From NCBI GenBank assembly GCA_047606825.1, contig JASGDY010000113.1, positions 7,398-71,397 of the forward strand: a stretch of 64,000 bases of DNA, written 5' to 3'. This document shows positions 33,640 through 41,903 of the stretch, one piece after another (within the stretch, counting starts at the first letter, position 1; every line of letters begins with the position of its first letter). The stretch comes from Rhizosphaericola sp047606825. Lineage in GTDB: Bacteria; Bacteroidota; Bacteroidia; Chitinophagales; Chitinophagaceae. The translations under genes were made by a program, and so were the position numbers. The notes beneath the pieces were generated by a model. The model made no database searches. It saw only the letters and a list, made by a program, of their open reading frames with translations, and was not told the origin of the DNA.

Positions 33640-34728
33640 ATGAACGTAGCGATTATAGGAACAAGGGGAATTCCCAACAATTATGGAGGCTTTGAACAAT
33701 TTGCGGAGTATTTGTCCCTGGGACTAGTCAAGAGGGGGCATGAGGTGACGGTGTACAATTCGCATAACCACCTGTACCAAGGCAAAGACTGGAACGGCGT
33801 GCATATCATACATAAGTTGGACCCCGAAAAAAAAATAGGAACCGCGGGGCAGTTTATCTATGACCTCTGCTGTATCTGGGACACGCGGAAACACAACTAT
33901 GACATAATCCTCCAACTAGGCTATACGAGCAGCACCGTCTGGGGATGGTTGCTTCCCCGCAAGAAGTCCGTGGTGACGACCAACATGGACGGCATCGAAT
34001 GGCGTCGCAGCAAGTTTTCCAAACGCGTGCAGCGCTTCCTCAAATTTGCCGAAAGTCTTGCCATCAAATACAGCGACCACCTGATTGCGGATTCCAAGGG
34101 CGTACAGCGTTACCTGATGAACCAGTATGAGGCACCGTCCATCTATATTCCTTATGGAGCCGAGGTGTTTCATGCGCCGAACGAGGACATACTGGTAAAA
34201 TATGACCTGAAGCCTTACCAATATAACATGCTGATAGCACGTCTCGAGCCAGAAAACAGCATCGACAAGATATTGGATGGCGTTGTGATGTCGGAGTCGA
34301 AGTTGCCTTTTCTGGTGATTGGCAACTATGACAAGGCTTACGGCGATTTTCTCCGTAGCCGTTACAAAAACCAGACCCAGATACGTTTTCTCAGCAGTAT
34401 ATACGACATCAACATATTGGACAACCTCCGGTACCATTCAAGGATGTATTTCCATGGGCATACGGTTGGTGGCACCAATCCTTCCCTGTTGGAGGCGATG
34501 GCGTCGTCGTGTATCATCTGCGCCCACAAAAATGTATTCAATGAAACGATATTGGGTCCTGATGCCTATTATTTCATGGATTCAAAAGATGTGGCAAGGT
34601 ATCTCGACATGCCGGAGCTCGATAAGTCCTTTGTCCCAAACAATATCCGAAAAATCGAAACACTCTATACCTGGGACAATATCATCGGTCAGTATGAGGC
34701 GTTTTTTGAAAAAGTGAAAAGAACCTGA
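33640..34728 (+). CDS. DUF1972-type glycosyltransferase (GT4)
   Basis: A 362-residue GT-B enzyme whose N-terminal domain is the DUF1972 type (VAIIGTRGIPNNYGGFEQFA, then HKLDPEKKIGTAGQFIYD), known from WchF-like rhamnosyltransferases that add the second sugar of capsule repeat units. The C-terminal domain has MLIARLEPENSIDKIL and FHGHTVGGTNPSLLEAM with the donor-binding Glu. Last gene of the polysaccharide run; a strong terminator follows. No priming transferase (WecA or WbaP type) and no Wza/Wzc-like export genes are in the window, so the pathway must be completed elsewhere. Confidence 0.9.
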   Translation: MNVAIIGTRGIPNNYGGFEQFAEYLSLGLVKRGHEVTVYNSHNHLYQGKDWNGVHIIHKLDPEKKIGTAGQFIYDLCCIWDTRKHNYDIILQLGYTSSTVWGWLLPRKKSVVTTNMDGIEWRRSKFSKRVQRFLKFAESLAIKYSDHLIADSKGVQRYLMNQYEAPSIYIPYGAEVFHAPNEDILVKYDLKPYQYNMLIARLEPENSIDKILDGVVMSESKLPFLVIGNYDKAYGDFLRSRYKNQTQIRFLSSIYDINILDNLRYHSRMYFHGHTVGGTNPSLLEAMASSCIICAHKNVFNETILGPDAYYFMDSKDVARYLDMPELDKSFVPNNIRKIETLYTWDNIIGQYEAFFEKVKRT

Positions 34729-34795
34729 AATGAAGAATTGAAGAACGTCGTGGGAATAAAAATGTATTCTGCCTAAAAGACCAACCTTGGATAGT

Positions 34796-34813
34796 CCGCA
34801 GCTTTAGCTGCGG
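34796..34813. repeat. Palindromic repeat family D, copy 3
   Basis: CCGCAGC and GCTGCGG pair perfectly around TTTA, preceded by CCTTGGATAGT. It is the best-conserved of the three family D units. Confidence 0.5.
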
Positions 34814-34821
34814 GTCAGAGA

Positions 34822-34867
34822 AAAAAATAATCGGCTGTCCGACAATTCGGACAGCCGATTATTTTTT
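34822..34867. terminator. Bidirectional terminator ending the polysaccharide cluster
   Basis: AAAAAATAATCGGCTGTCCG and its exact complement form a stem of over 20 bp with a CAAT-type loop and a T-run, between convergent genes. Confidence 0.9.
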
Positions 34868-34898
34868 AATGCCTTGTGCCTCAAGCCCCTTGCGTCGA

Positions 34899-35084
34899 TT
34901 ACCATTCCTGGTCTTCCGGCGTGTTGGGGTCAAGAAGGTTCATCGCTTTCGCGAAATAGGTCACTGTTCCCGGCAGAGCCAACCAAAAGAATGGACGGAC
35001 AAATATCAACATCAATATGATGATTACTAACCAAAGGAAAAACAAACCCCAATATTTTCCGGTAGACTGTTGTTCTGCTGTCAT
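34899..35084 (-). CDS. Small membrane protein of 61 residues, function unknown
   Basis: A 61-residue protein: a short polar start (MTAEQQSTGKYWG), one or two hydrophobic segments (residues 12-29 and about 31-44), then a soluble acidic tail (LLDPNTPEDQEW). No known domain. A perfect -7 box (TATATTTG) lies 19 nt upstream and a strong terminator follows, so it is very probably a real, separately transcribed gene. It is probably an inner-membrane protein, but the sequence gives no role. Confidence 0.7.
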   Translation of the reverse strand: MTAEQQSTGKYWGLFFLWLVIIILMLIFVRPFFWLALPGTVTYFAKAMNLLDPNTPEDQEW

Positions 35085-35103
35085 GGTTCTATGTTTATAC
35101 GTG

Positions 35104-35111
35104 CAAATATA
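35104..35111 (-). promoter_or_regulatory. -7 element TATATTTG (minus strand)
   Basis: A perfect TAnnTTTG box on the minus strand 19 nt before the 61-codon gene. It is the main support for that gene being expressed on its own. Confidence 0.5.
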
Positions 35112-35221
35112 AAGTCAAAACGATTACGGATGTAATTTTTTTCTGCTTAGTGCCAAGTTATTGTACAAGGGTATTCGGAGTAGCACTTAGTTGCTTTTTG
35201 CCTTTTATTTTTAACTTGATA

Positions 35222-35776
35222 CTACTTTTTGCCATAGGTCTCTTTGTAGAGGTTGATGGCGGTCTCGATGATGGAGACGGCGACGTCCTTGTTTTCAAAT
35301 CCGGTCACTTTCACTTCCTTCTTTTCCAACAGCTTGTAGGTTTCAAAGAAGTTGCGGATTTCGTTCAGTTTTTGTGAAGGCAGGTCGTCCAGGGACTGGA
35401 CCTGGTCTAGCGTCGTGTCGTCGTCGGCCACCGCGATGATTTTGTCGTCACCTTCGCCGTTGTCGATCATGCGCATCACGCCGATGACCCTGGCACTGAC
35501 GAGGCAGAGGGGTACGACCGGTTCAAACGTAAGCACCAGAATGTCCAGTGGGTCCTTGTCGTCTCCCAGTGTTTGTGGGATAAAACCATAGTTGCTGGGA
35601 TAGTGGGTAGCACTGAAAAGAACCCTGTCCATCTTCAGCAGGCCAGTGGTTTTGTCTATCTCGTATTTAGTGCGAGAGCTTGCGGGGATCTCTATGATTC
35701 CGTTGACCACAGATGGTGCTTTCTTGCCGTAGCCTGCACCGTGCCAGGGATGTAATACATTGGTATTCACAGACAT
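35222..35776 (-). CDS. ppa: Inorganic pyrophosphatase (family I)
   Basis: A 184-residue soluble pyrophosphatase splitting PPi to phosphate, driving biosynthesis. The active site is complete: EIPASSRTKYEID at the first strand, the YPSNYGFIPQT loop, and GDDKDPLDILVLT, holding the metal-binding Asp residues of the DxDPxD-type signature. Length is normal. It stands alone with a perfect -7 box about 30 nt before its ATG. Confidence 0.96.
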   Translation of the reverse strand: MSVNTNVLHPWHGAGYGKKAPSVVNGIIEIPASSRTKYEIDKTTGLLKMDRVLFSATHYPSNYGFIPQTLGDDKDPLDILVLTFEPVVPLCLVSARVIGVMRMIDNGEGDDKIIAVADDDTTLDQVQSLDDLPSQKLNEIRNFFETYKLLEKKEVKVTGFENKDVAVSIIETAINLYKETYGKK

Positions 35777-35806
35777 GTTGTTTGTTTTTTGTTAGATAAC
35801 AGAGCG

Positions 35807-35814
35807 CAAAGGTA
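35807..35814 (-). promoter_or_regulatory. -7 element TACCTTTG of the pyrophosphatase gene
   Basis: A perfect TAnnTTTG box on the minus strand 30 nt upstream of the ATG at 35776, followed by CGC as in the RRM-gene promoter. Confidence 0.55.
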
Positions 35815-36072
35815 ATATTACCCCGTAATATTTTTATGAAAAAGCGAAAAAAGCCTGCAACTGTTTTTTCATCCCCCAAAAATAGGGGCATGCCACCCGT
35901 ACAACCGCCAGTGGTCGGCACCCTTGCCCACTACCATCTTCATGCGATGGACGAAAAATTTGAAATATACTTTTGTCATTGGCGAAGTATAGTATGATAT
36001 TTTTTTAGATATTTGTCCAAGGAACGAAGGCTTTCGTTTATATTTATCTTTCAAAAACGCTAGAAAGTGACA

Positions 36073-38526
36073 ATGATGGTATCCGAAATAAATAAATTAG
36101 TAAAAAAAATATGGATGACGCTCCTGGTCGTAGGGGCGTTTTCTATTGGTAAGGCACAGATGCGGATCGACAGCGTGCTGAACATTTACAGCACCAGCTA
36201 CCAACCCGAAAGGCTTTATTTCCAGTTGGACAGGCCTGTCTACACGCCGGGCGATACGATTTGGTTCAAGGGCTATGTGCTGGCAGGCATCAGCCCGAGC
36301 AACATCAGTAAAAACCTCTATGTCGATTTCAGCGACGTCAATGGCAGGGTATTGGCGCATTTGGTGTATCCCATCGTACTTGGCGGTGGAGGCGGTCAGT
36401 TTACGGTTCCCGATTCCATTGTTGGCAACGCTGTCCACATGAAGGGCTATACGGTCTGGATGAAAAATTTCGACTCTTCTTTCTTCTTCAACAAGGATAT
36501 ACGTATTGTCAAAAAAGCTACGAAGAACACCGTAAAAACCGTTCCTGTCATCAAACCTACCATCAATTTTTTTCCGGAAGGCGGCAATATGGTTGCCGGT
36601 ATCAATGCCACTGTCGCGTTTAAGGCCAACGACCAATATGGCGTTCCGCTTGCTGTTGCTGGAGGCATTTACAACAGCAAAAACGAAAAAGTGGTCGATT
36701 TCAAGTCTGTGCATGACGGCATGGGGACTTTCAGCATTTTCCCCGACGCCAATGAAACCTATACGGCAAAGTGCAAAGTAGGTGACGCTGATGTCGTACA
36801 GGAACTGCCCAAGGTGCAGCCATCGGGCGTCGTATTGCAACTGAAGGGAACGGGTATCAAGGAAGCTTTCCAGGTTAGCCGTACCGCCAACGTGCCTGCC
36901 GAGCAAAAGCAGCTCCACATCTTGGCGACCATACAGCAAAAACCTGCTTACTTGGCCAATATCAACCTGGAGGAAAAACAGACGGTCGGCGGGGCCATCG
37001 ACATGACTGGTTTCCCCGCAAGCATCATGCAGGTGACGGTTTTTGACAAAAACTGGGTACCCCTTTCGGAAAGGATTTGCTTTGTGCCCAACATGAAAGA
37101 CGCCAAGGTAGAACCCGAATTTGGATTCCTGAAACTCGGACTCGGCAAGCGTGCCAACAATGAATTGGTTTTGCGTATGCCGCAAGGCAATATTTCCAAT
37201 CTCTCCATTTCCGTGATAGACGCTTCATTGGGTAAAGACAGTGCTGACAATATCTTGACACATTTTCTGGTGACGGGCGATTTGCACGGAATGGTGTACC
37301 ATCCGGATTATTATTTTTCGGATTCGACCAATGAGGTTCTCAACAATTTGGATTTGGTTATGTTGACGCACGGTTGGAGACGTTACGACTGGGACAAGAT
37401 TACCAAAGCACAGTTCCCGACCATACAATTTCCGGCAGATACCAGTTATATTACGTTGTCCGGGAAAGTTTTCGGCGCGACCGCAGATCAGTTAAGGACA
37501 GCCGGTGACCTGCTGATATTGGCCAAATCGACATCCAAAGGCCAGGATGGCGCGATGCAGACCTTCATATTGCCCATCCGACCGGACGGCACCTTCAACG
37601 ACCCGAAAACGATTTTCACCGATTCTTTGAACGTGAGCTACCAGTTTGCACAAAAGAAGAACCTTGCGGACAGGGTTTCCGTCCGTTTTATGAACAACCG
37701 CCTGGTGTCGCCTTTGAAAATAATGCCTGATTCGTTGAGTCTGGAGTACCTCAAGGTTTCCGATACGACGGGCAATGCTTTCCTCAATTTTCTGCTGTTC
37801 GAAGAGGCTAGGCTGGCAGCACTGAAAAAGACAACGACGTTGGAAGACGTCGCAGTCAAAGCCAAACCTAAAAGCCCGTTGCAGCAGATGGACGAAAAAT
37901 ATACGTCCGGCATGTTCAGCGGAGGCTTCGGTTCGAGTTTTGACTTGGTCAATGACATGACGGCAGCATCCTCCATGAACATTTTGCAGTGGTTGCAGGG
38001 ACGTGTTGCCGGATTGCAGATCAGTAACGCGACGAGCCCCAACCCGTCTTTGCAATGGCGTGGCGGCACACCGCAGATCTACCTCAACGAAATGCCCGTG
38101 GACGTAGAGACTATTACGAGTATGCCAGTCACCGACATGGCGTACGTCAAGACGATGCCGCCGCCGTTCATGGGCGGTTTCGGTGGAGGTAGTGGCGGCG
38201 CCATTGCCATTTACACCAAAAAAGGGGACGAACGTGGACCCAACGACGCCGCCAATACGAGCAAAGGGTTGCCACACCAGTTGATAGCCGGATATTCGTC
38301 CATGAGGCAATTCTATGTGCCAAACTATGACCGTATCGACGAGTACAACGACAAGCCAGACCTGAGGGCAACACTGTATTGGGCATCTACTATATTGACC
38401 GATGCCGACCATAAAGAATATCATCTCGAATTTTTTAACAATGACATTACTAAATCTTTCCGTGTAACGTTGGAAGGTATTGACGCCGACGGAAGGTTCA
38501 TACACGAAGAAAAAATAGTCGAATAA
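36073..38526 (+). CDS. Exported MG2-domain protein with a C-terminal TonB-plug domain and no barrel
   Basis: An 817-residue envelope protein. A signal peptide (residues 10-29) leads into a macroglobulin MG2-like domain (about 35-140: RLYFQLDRPVYTPGDTIWFK, the strand that also opens alpha-2-macroglobulins). Further beta-sandwich domains follow. At about residues 590-735 there is a TonB-receptor plug-like domain (NILQWLQGRVAGLQI, then GGTPQIYLNEMPVD and GGGSGGAIAIYTKKG). No transmembrane beta-barrel follows, so it cannot itself be a TonB receptor. This combination occurs in several Bacteroidota and its function is not known to me. DUF3467 follows 20 nt downstream and is co-transcribed. Start ATG 36073 or 36076. 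Confidence 0.8.
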   Translation: MMVSEINKLVKKIWMTLLVVGAFSIGKAQMRIDSVLNIYSTSYQPERLYFQLDRPVYTPGDTIWFKGYVLAGISPSNISKNLYVDFSDVNGRVLAHLVYPIVLGGGGGQFTVPDSIVGNAVHMKGYTVWMKNFDSSFFFNKDIRIVKKATKNTVKTVPVIKPTINFFPEGGNMVAGINATVAFKANDQYGVPLAVAGGIYNSKNEKVVDFKSVHDGMGTFSIFPDANETYTAKCKVGDADVVQELPKVQPSGVVLQLKGTGIKEAFQVSRTANVPAEQKQLHILATIQQKPAYLANINLEEKQTVGGAIDMTGFPASIMQVTVFDKNWVPLSERICFVPNMKDAKVEPEFGFLKLGLGKRANNELVLRMPQGNISNLSISVIDASLGKDSADNILTHFLVTGDLHGMVYHPDYYFSDSTNEVLNNLDLVMLTHGWRRYDWDKITKAQFPTIQFPADTSYITLSGKVFGATADQLRTAGDLLILAKSTSKGQDGAMQTFILPIRPDGTFNDPKTIFTDSLNVSYQFAQKKNLADRVSVRFMNNRLVSPLKIMPDSLSLEYLKVSDTTGNAFLNFLLFEEARLAALKKTTTLEDVAVKAKPKSPLQQMDEKYTSGMFSGGFGSSFDLVNDMTAASSMNILQWLQGRVAGLQISNATSPNPSLQWRGGTPQIYLNEMPVDVETITSMPVTDMAYVKTMPPPFMGGFGGGSGGAIAIYTKKGDERGPNDAANTSKGLPHQLIAGYSSMRQFYVPNYDRIDEYNDKPDLRATLYWASTILTDADHKEYHLEFFNNDITKSFRVTLEGIDADGRFIHEEKIVE

Positions 38527-38546
38527 AACCAAAACAGATACCTATC

Positions 38547-38852
38547 ATGCAAGAACAGAAAGAAGGACAGTTGAACATAGAGATTACCGAGGAAGTAGGA
38601 GAGGGCTCCTATTCCAACCTTGTCATCCTTACGCACAGCCAGGCAGAGTTTATACTGGATTTTGTCAATATCATGCCCGGGCTTCCCAAAAGCCGTGTCA
38701 AGTCGCGCGTCATCATGGCACCCGTACATGCCAAACGTTTTTTGCTGGCACTGTCTGACAATATCAAAAACTATGAAAAGGAAAACGGCACCATCAAGGA
38801 AGCCAACGCGGAATTGGTCATGAACTTTGGCGGGCCGACGGCACAGGCATAG
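38547..38852 (+). CDS. DUF3467 protein
   Basis: A 101-residue protein matching the DUF3467 pattern: a short acidic N-terminus, then GSYSNLVILTHSQAEFILDF and MAPVHAKRFLLALSDNIKNYEK. The family is small, soluble, widespread in bacteria, and uncharacterised. It follows the MG2/plug gene by 20 nt and ends in a strong terminator, so it is the last gene of that two-gene unit. It may be unrelated to the envelope protein in function. Confidence 0.85.
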   Translation: MQEQKEGQLNIEITEEVGEGSYSNLVILTHSQAEFILDFVNIMPGLPKSRVKSRVIMAPVHAKRFLLALSDNIKNYEKENGTIKEANAELVMNFGGPTAQA

Positions 38853-38860
38853 TTCTTTTT

Positions 38861-38913
38861 AGTTGAAAGTGGAGCGTTGGAAGTGAAAAATTTCCAACGC
38901 TCCACTTTCAACT
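38861..38913 (+). terminator. Long-stem terminator after the DUF3467 gene
   Basis: AGTTGAAAGTGGAGCGTTGG pairs with its exact complement over about 21 bp around a short A-rich loop. ATTTTTTCC follows about 16 nt later. Confidence 0.75.
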
Positions 38914-38933
38914 GAGATTAATTTTTTCCTTTT

Positions 38934-38941
38934 TACTTTTG
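38934..38941 (+). promoter_or_regulatory. -7 element TACTTTTG of pruA
   Basis: A perfect TAnnTTTG box 29 nt before the ATG at 38971. No TTG at the usual distance. Confidence 0.5.
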
Positions 38942-38970
38942 CCTTATTTAAAACAACAATACGCCAATAT

Positions 38971-40602
38971 ATGAGTGTAGGTACATTTTCTTATCCGCGT
39001 CCTGTCAACGAGCCGGTATTGAGCTACGCTCCCGGCACACTGGAAAAAAAGCAGCTTAAAGAGGCACTTCAAAAACTAAAAAATAAACAGGTAGACATAC
39101 CGTTGTATATCGGTTCAGAAGAAATCAGGACCGGCAACAAAGTCGTCATACATCCGCCACATGAGTTGAAACATACTTTGGGGCATTTTCATGTCGGTGA
39201 TGCGAGTCATGTACACGCTGCGATTGACGCTGCGTTGAAAGCGAAAGACAATTGGTCCGGTATGCCGTGGGAATCCAGGGCAGCCATCTTCCTACGTGCC
39301 GCGGAACTCGCTTCCACCAAGTATAAACAGTTGCTCAATGCCTCGACGATGCTGGTACAGAGCAAAAATGCCTACCAGGCCGATATCGACAGTGCGTGCG
39401 AACTGATTGATTTTCTGCGTTACAACGTCCATTTTTTAAGCGAAATCCATGCAGAACAGCCAGCTCCGTCCGTCGGCACCCACAACCTGACCGACTGGCG
39501 TCCGTTGGAAGGATTTGTCGTGGCGGTTACGCCGTTCAACTTTACGGCGATTAGTGCCAACCTGCCTTGTGCGCCGGCCTTGTGTGGCAATACGGTCGTA
39601 TGGAAACCTGCCGAAGCGCAAGTGTACAGCGCAAACATTGTCATGCAGATTTTGAAAGAGGCCGGTCTGCCAGACGGCGTTATCAACCTGATAGTGGTCG
39701 ATGGCAATGTACTGGGCGATGTGTGTTTTTCCCACAGGGATTTTGCTGGCATACATTTTACGGGTTCTTCCGCAGTGTTCAAACATATCTGGAAAACCAT
39801 CGGTAACAACATCGAGCTTTTCCGCACTTTTCCGAGGATTGTCGGCGAGACGGGCGGCAAGGATTTCGTATTGGTCCACAACAGTGCCGACGTGGATGCT
39901 ACGGTCGTGGCGTTGGCTAGGGGCGCATTTGAATATCAGGGGCAGAAATGTTCCGCCGCCTCCCGCGCCTACCTGCCAGCGAGCCTTGCCAATGAAATAT
40001 TGGACAAGCTTGTGGCAACGGTCAAGACCTTCAAAATCGGAACGGTCGAAGACTTCACCAATTTCATCAACGCCGTGATACACGAACCGAGCTTTGACAA
40101 AATCGCCAAATATATCGACGGCGCCAAGGCGTCTCCCGATGCGGAAATATTGGTCGGCGGCAACTACGACAAATCCGAAGGCTATTTCGTGGAACCTACC
40201 GTTATCAAGGCTTTGAAGAGCGATTACGTGACGTTGCAGGAAGAAATTTTCGGACCTGTGTTGACGGTTTATGTCTATCAAGACGACGCTTTTGAAAATA
40301 TCATAGACATCGTCAACAATACATCTCCTTACGCCTTGACCGGTTCCATCATTGCCAAGGACAGGAGTGTCATCAACCATGTCAGCAACAAGCTGCGCAA
40401 TGCGGCAGGCAACTTCTACATCAACGACAAACCTACTGGCGCTGTCGTCGGCCAGCAGCCGTTTGGCGGTGCACGCGCTTCCGGTACCAACGACAAAGCG
40501 GGCAGCAAGCTCAATCTGTATAGATGGCTGAGCGCACGCAGCGTCAAGGAAACCTTTACGTCACCTACGGACTATAAATATCCGTTTTTGCAGGAAGCAT
40601 AG
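38971..40602 (+). CDS. pruA: L-glutamate gamma-semialdehyde dehydrogenase (P5C dehydrogenase)
   Basis: A 543-residue aldehyde dehydrogenase that oxidises glutamate semialdehyde (from proline) to glutamate with NAD+. The catalytic Cys327 lies in YQGQKCSAASRAY and the general-base Glu in VGETGGKDF. The family-specific opening YPRPVNEPVLSYAPG and the GAVVGQQPFGGARASGTNDK C-terminal segment identify the single-domain PruA type of Bacteroidota and animals. Cytoplasmic. Proline dehydrogenase (putA/prodh) is not adjacent, so the pathway is split. It has its own promoter and terminator. Confidence 0.94.
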   Translation: MSVGTFSYPRPVNEPVLSYAPGTLEKKQLKEALQKLKNKQVDIPLYIGSEEIRTGNKVVIHPPHELKHTLGHFHVGDASHVHAAIDAALKAKDNWSGMPWESRAAIFLRAAELASTKYKQLLNASTMLVQSKNAYQADIDSACELIDFLRYNVHFLSEIHAEQPAPSVGTHNLTDWRPLEGFVVAVTPFNFTAISANLPCAPALCGNTVVWKPAEAQVYSANIVMQILKEAGLPDGVINLIVVDGNVLGDVCFSHRDFAGIHFTGSSAVFKHIWKTIGNNIELFRTFPRIVGETGGKDFVLVHNSADVDATVVALARGAFEYQGQKCSAASRAYLPASLANEILDKLVATVKTFKIGTVEDFTNFINAVIHEPSFDKIAKYIDGAKASPDAEILVGGNYDKSEGYFVEPTVIKALKSDYVTLQEEIFGPVLTVYVYQDDAFENIIDIVNNTSPYALTGSIIAKDRSVINHVSNKLRNAAGNFYINDKPTGAVVGQQPFGGARASGTNDKAGSKLNLYRWLSARSVKETFTSPTDYKYPFLQEA

Positions 40603-40662
40603 CGTTAAGCCAAGAGTAAAAAGGCAAAAACAAAAAGCCTAACGAAAAACGTAATGCGTAAA

Positions 40663-40703
40663 CAGAGAACAGGCTGTCCCTATACGGGGCAGCCTGTTCT
40701 CTG
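40663..40703 (+). terminator. Terminator hairpin after pruA
   Basis: CAGAGAACAGGCTGTCCC pairs with GGGGCAGCCTGTTCTCTG over about 17 bp around TATAC-type loop bases. The T-tract is short, so it may be partly a processing hairpin. Confidence 0.65.
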
Positions 40704-40892
40704 TCCATTGCGCACAACGATACAACCATTGCAAAGTAAACAACGTTGTCCTCTTTGCGTGAAAAAACGTTGGTCTGTTCTCAATTGTCCATTTTTAAAC
40801 ACTTCATTGTGCACTAATCCACATCCCTGCATAACTTTCCGCTTGTGTTTTTAGGAATGTTTTGTTATTTTGTCTAAGGGCAGTTTCGAAGA

Positions 40893-41765
40893 ATGATACA
40901 ATCCAACGACAAAATACAGGCACTGTTGTCCTTGATGGACGATACAGACATGGAAGTGTACTCCATCGTTACGGAACAGATCTGCCAGTACGGAAAAGGT
41001 ATCATTCCCCATCTGGAGAACCTTTGGGAAAATATGGAGCACAACGAGGTACAGGAACGTATCGAGCTACTGATACACCAGATCCAGTACAACGATTTGG
41101 AATCCGAACTGCTCCTCTGGAAAGAACAACCATCCAAACTTATCGACGGTGCTATATTGGCTGCCAGGTTTCAGTATCCCGATCTCTGTGTTGACCAGTT
41201 CCAGGACAAGATTCTTCAACTTTGGAAAACGGTGTGGCTGGAGATCAACGACCATTTGAGCTCGCTGGAACAGCTGCATATATTGAACAGTATCCTTTAC
41301 CACTTCTACAAATTGGAAGGTACTCCCTACAACCATGATGACATCGATTGTTTCCTGCTCAACAAGGTATTGGAAAAAAAGAAGGGAAATGCCTTGTCCA
41401 ACGGCATCCTGTTCCAGATTGTCGCCGAGCAGATAGGGCTGCCTGTCAAGACTGTGCATATCCCTAAACATTACCTGCTCGCTTTTTTTGCCAGAAAAAA
41501 TTCCTATTGGCCGTCAAAAGGTTTCCATCCTGGGAACATACTTTTTTTCATTGACGCCATGAGTGGGAATGTCTACAACCGACAGGACATGATGAAATAC
41601 CTGGAAGACAATGGCTGCCTTGTAGGCGACCGTCTTTTTTCCGTCATGCGCAACGACGAGATTATTTCTTATCTTTTGCGTGAAATGGCAGCTTGTTTTG
41701 ACAATGTACAATATGGCTACAAAAGGACGGAACTGCTCCGTCTGGCCGATATTTTGTCCCGATAG
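40893..41765 (+). CDS. Transglutaminase-like (SirB1-type) protein
   Basis: A 290-residue cytoplasmic protein. The middle carries the SirB1/transglutaminase-like-2 pattern: LNKVLEKKKGNALSNGILFQ then EQIGLPVKTVHIPKHYLLAF (about residues 150-200). The active Cys of true transglutaminases is replaced here: the position after KKGN reads ALSNG, as in many SirB1 relatives, so enzyme activity is doubtful. The N-terminal third is helical and could be HEAT-like. Function of the family is not established. It stands alone between pruA and the convergent DUF6427 gene. Confidence 0.8.
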   Translation: MIQSNDKIQALLSLMDDTDMEVYSIVTEQICQYGKGIIPHLENLWENMEHNEVQERIELLIHQIQYNDLESELLLWKEQPSKLIDGAILAARFQYPDLCVDQFQDKILQLWKTVWLEINDHLSSLEQLHILNSILYHFYKLEGTPYNHDDIDCFLLNKVLEKKKGNALSNGILFQIVAEQIGLPVKTVHIPKHYLLAFFARKNSYWPSKGFHPGNILFFIDAMSGNVYNRQDMMKYLEDNGCLVGDRLFSVMRNDEIISYLLREMAACFDNVQYGYKRTELLRLADILSR

Positions 41766-41903
41766 AGGAACCCTTTTCGCTAGAGATACGGAGATGGCTG
41801 TTTTCGCTGCAACATTTTTTATTCTCCTTCTGGTATCAATGACTACCGCGGGTGACGCCGTCTTACTTCCATATTAGGGTTATGCCTCAAACGCAAGATG
41901 ATA

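Noticed and set aside
36097..38532. Long open frames on the minus strand across the MG2/plug gene (362 and 346 codons)
   Set aside because: They are shadows of the plus-strand gene: their residues are rich in His, Arg, Cys and Gln with no domain, while the plus-strand frame has a signal peptide and clear domains.
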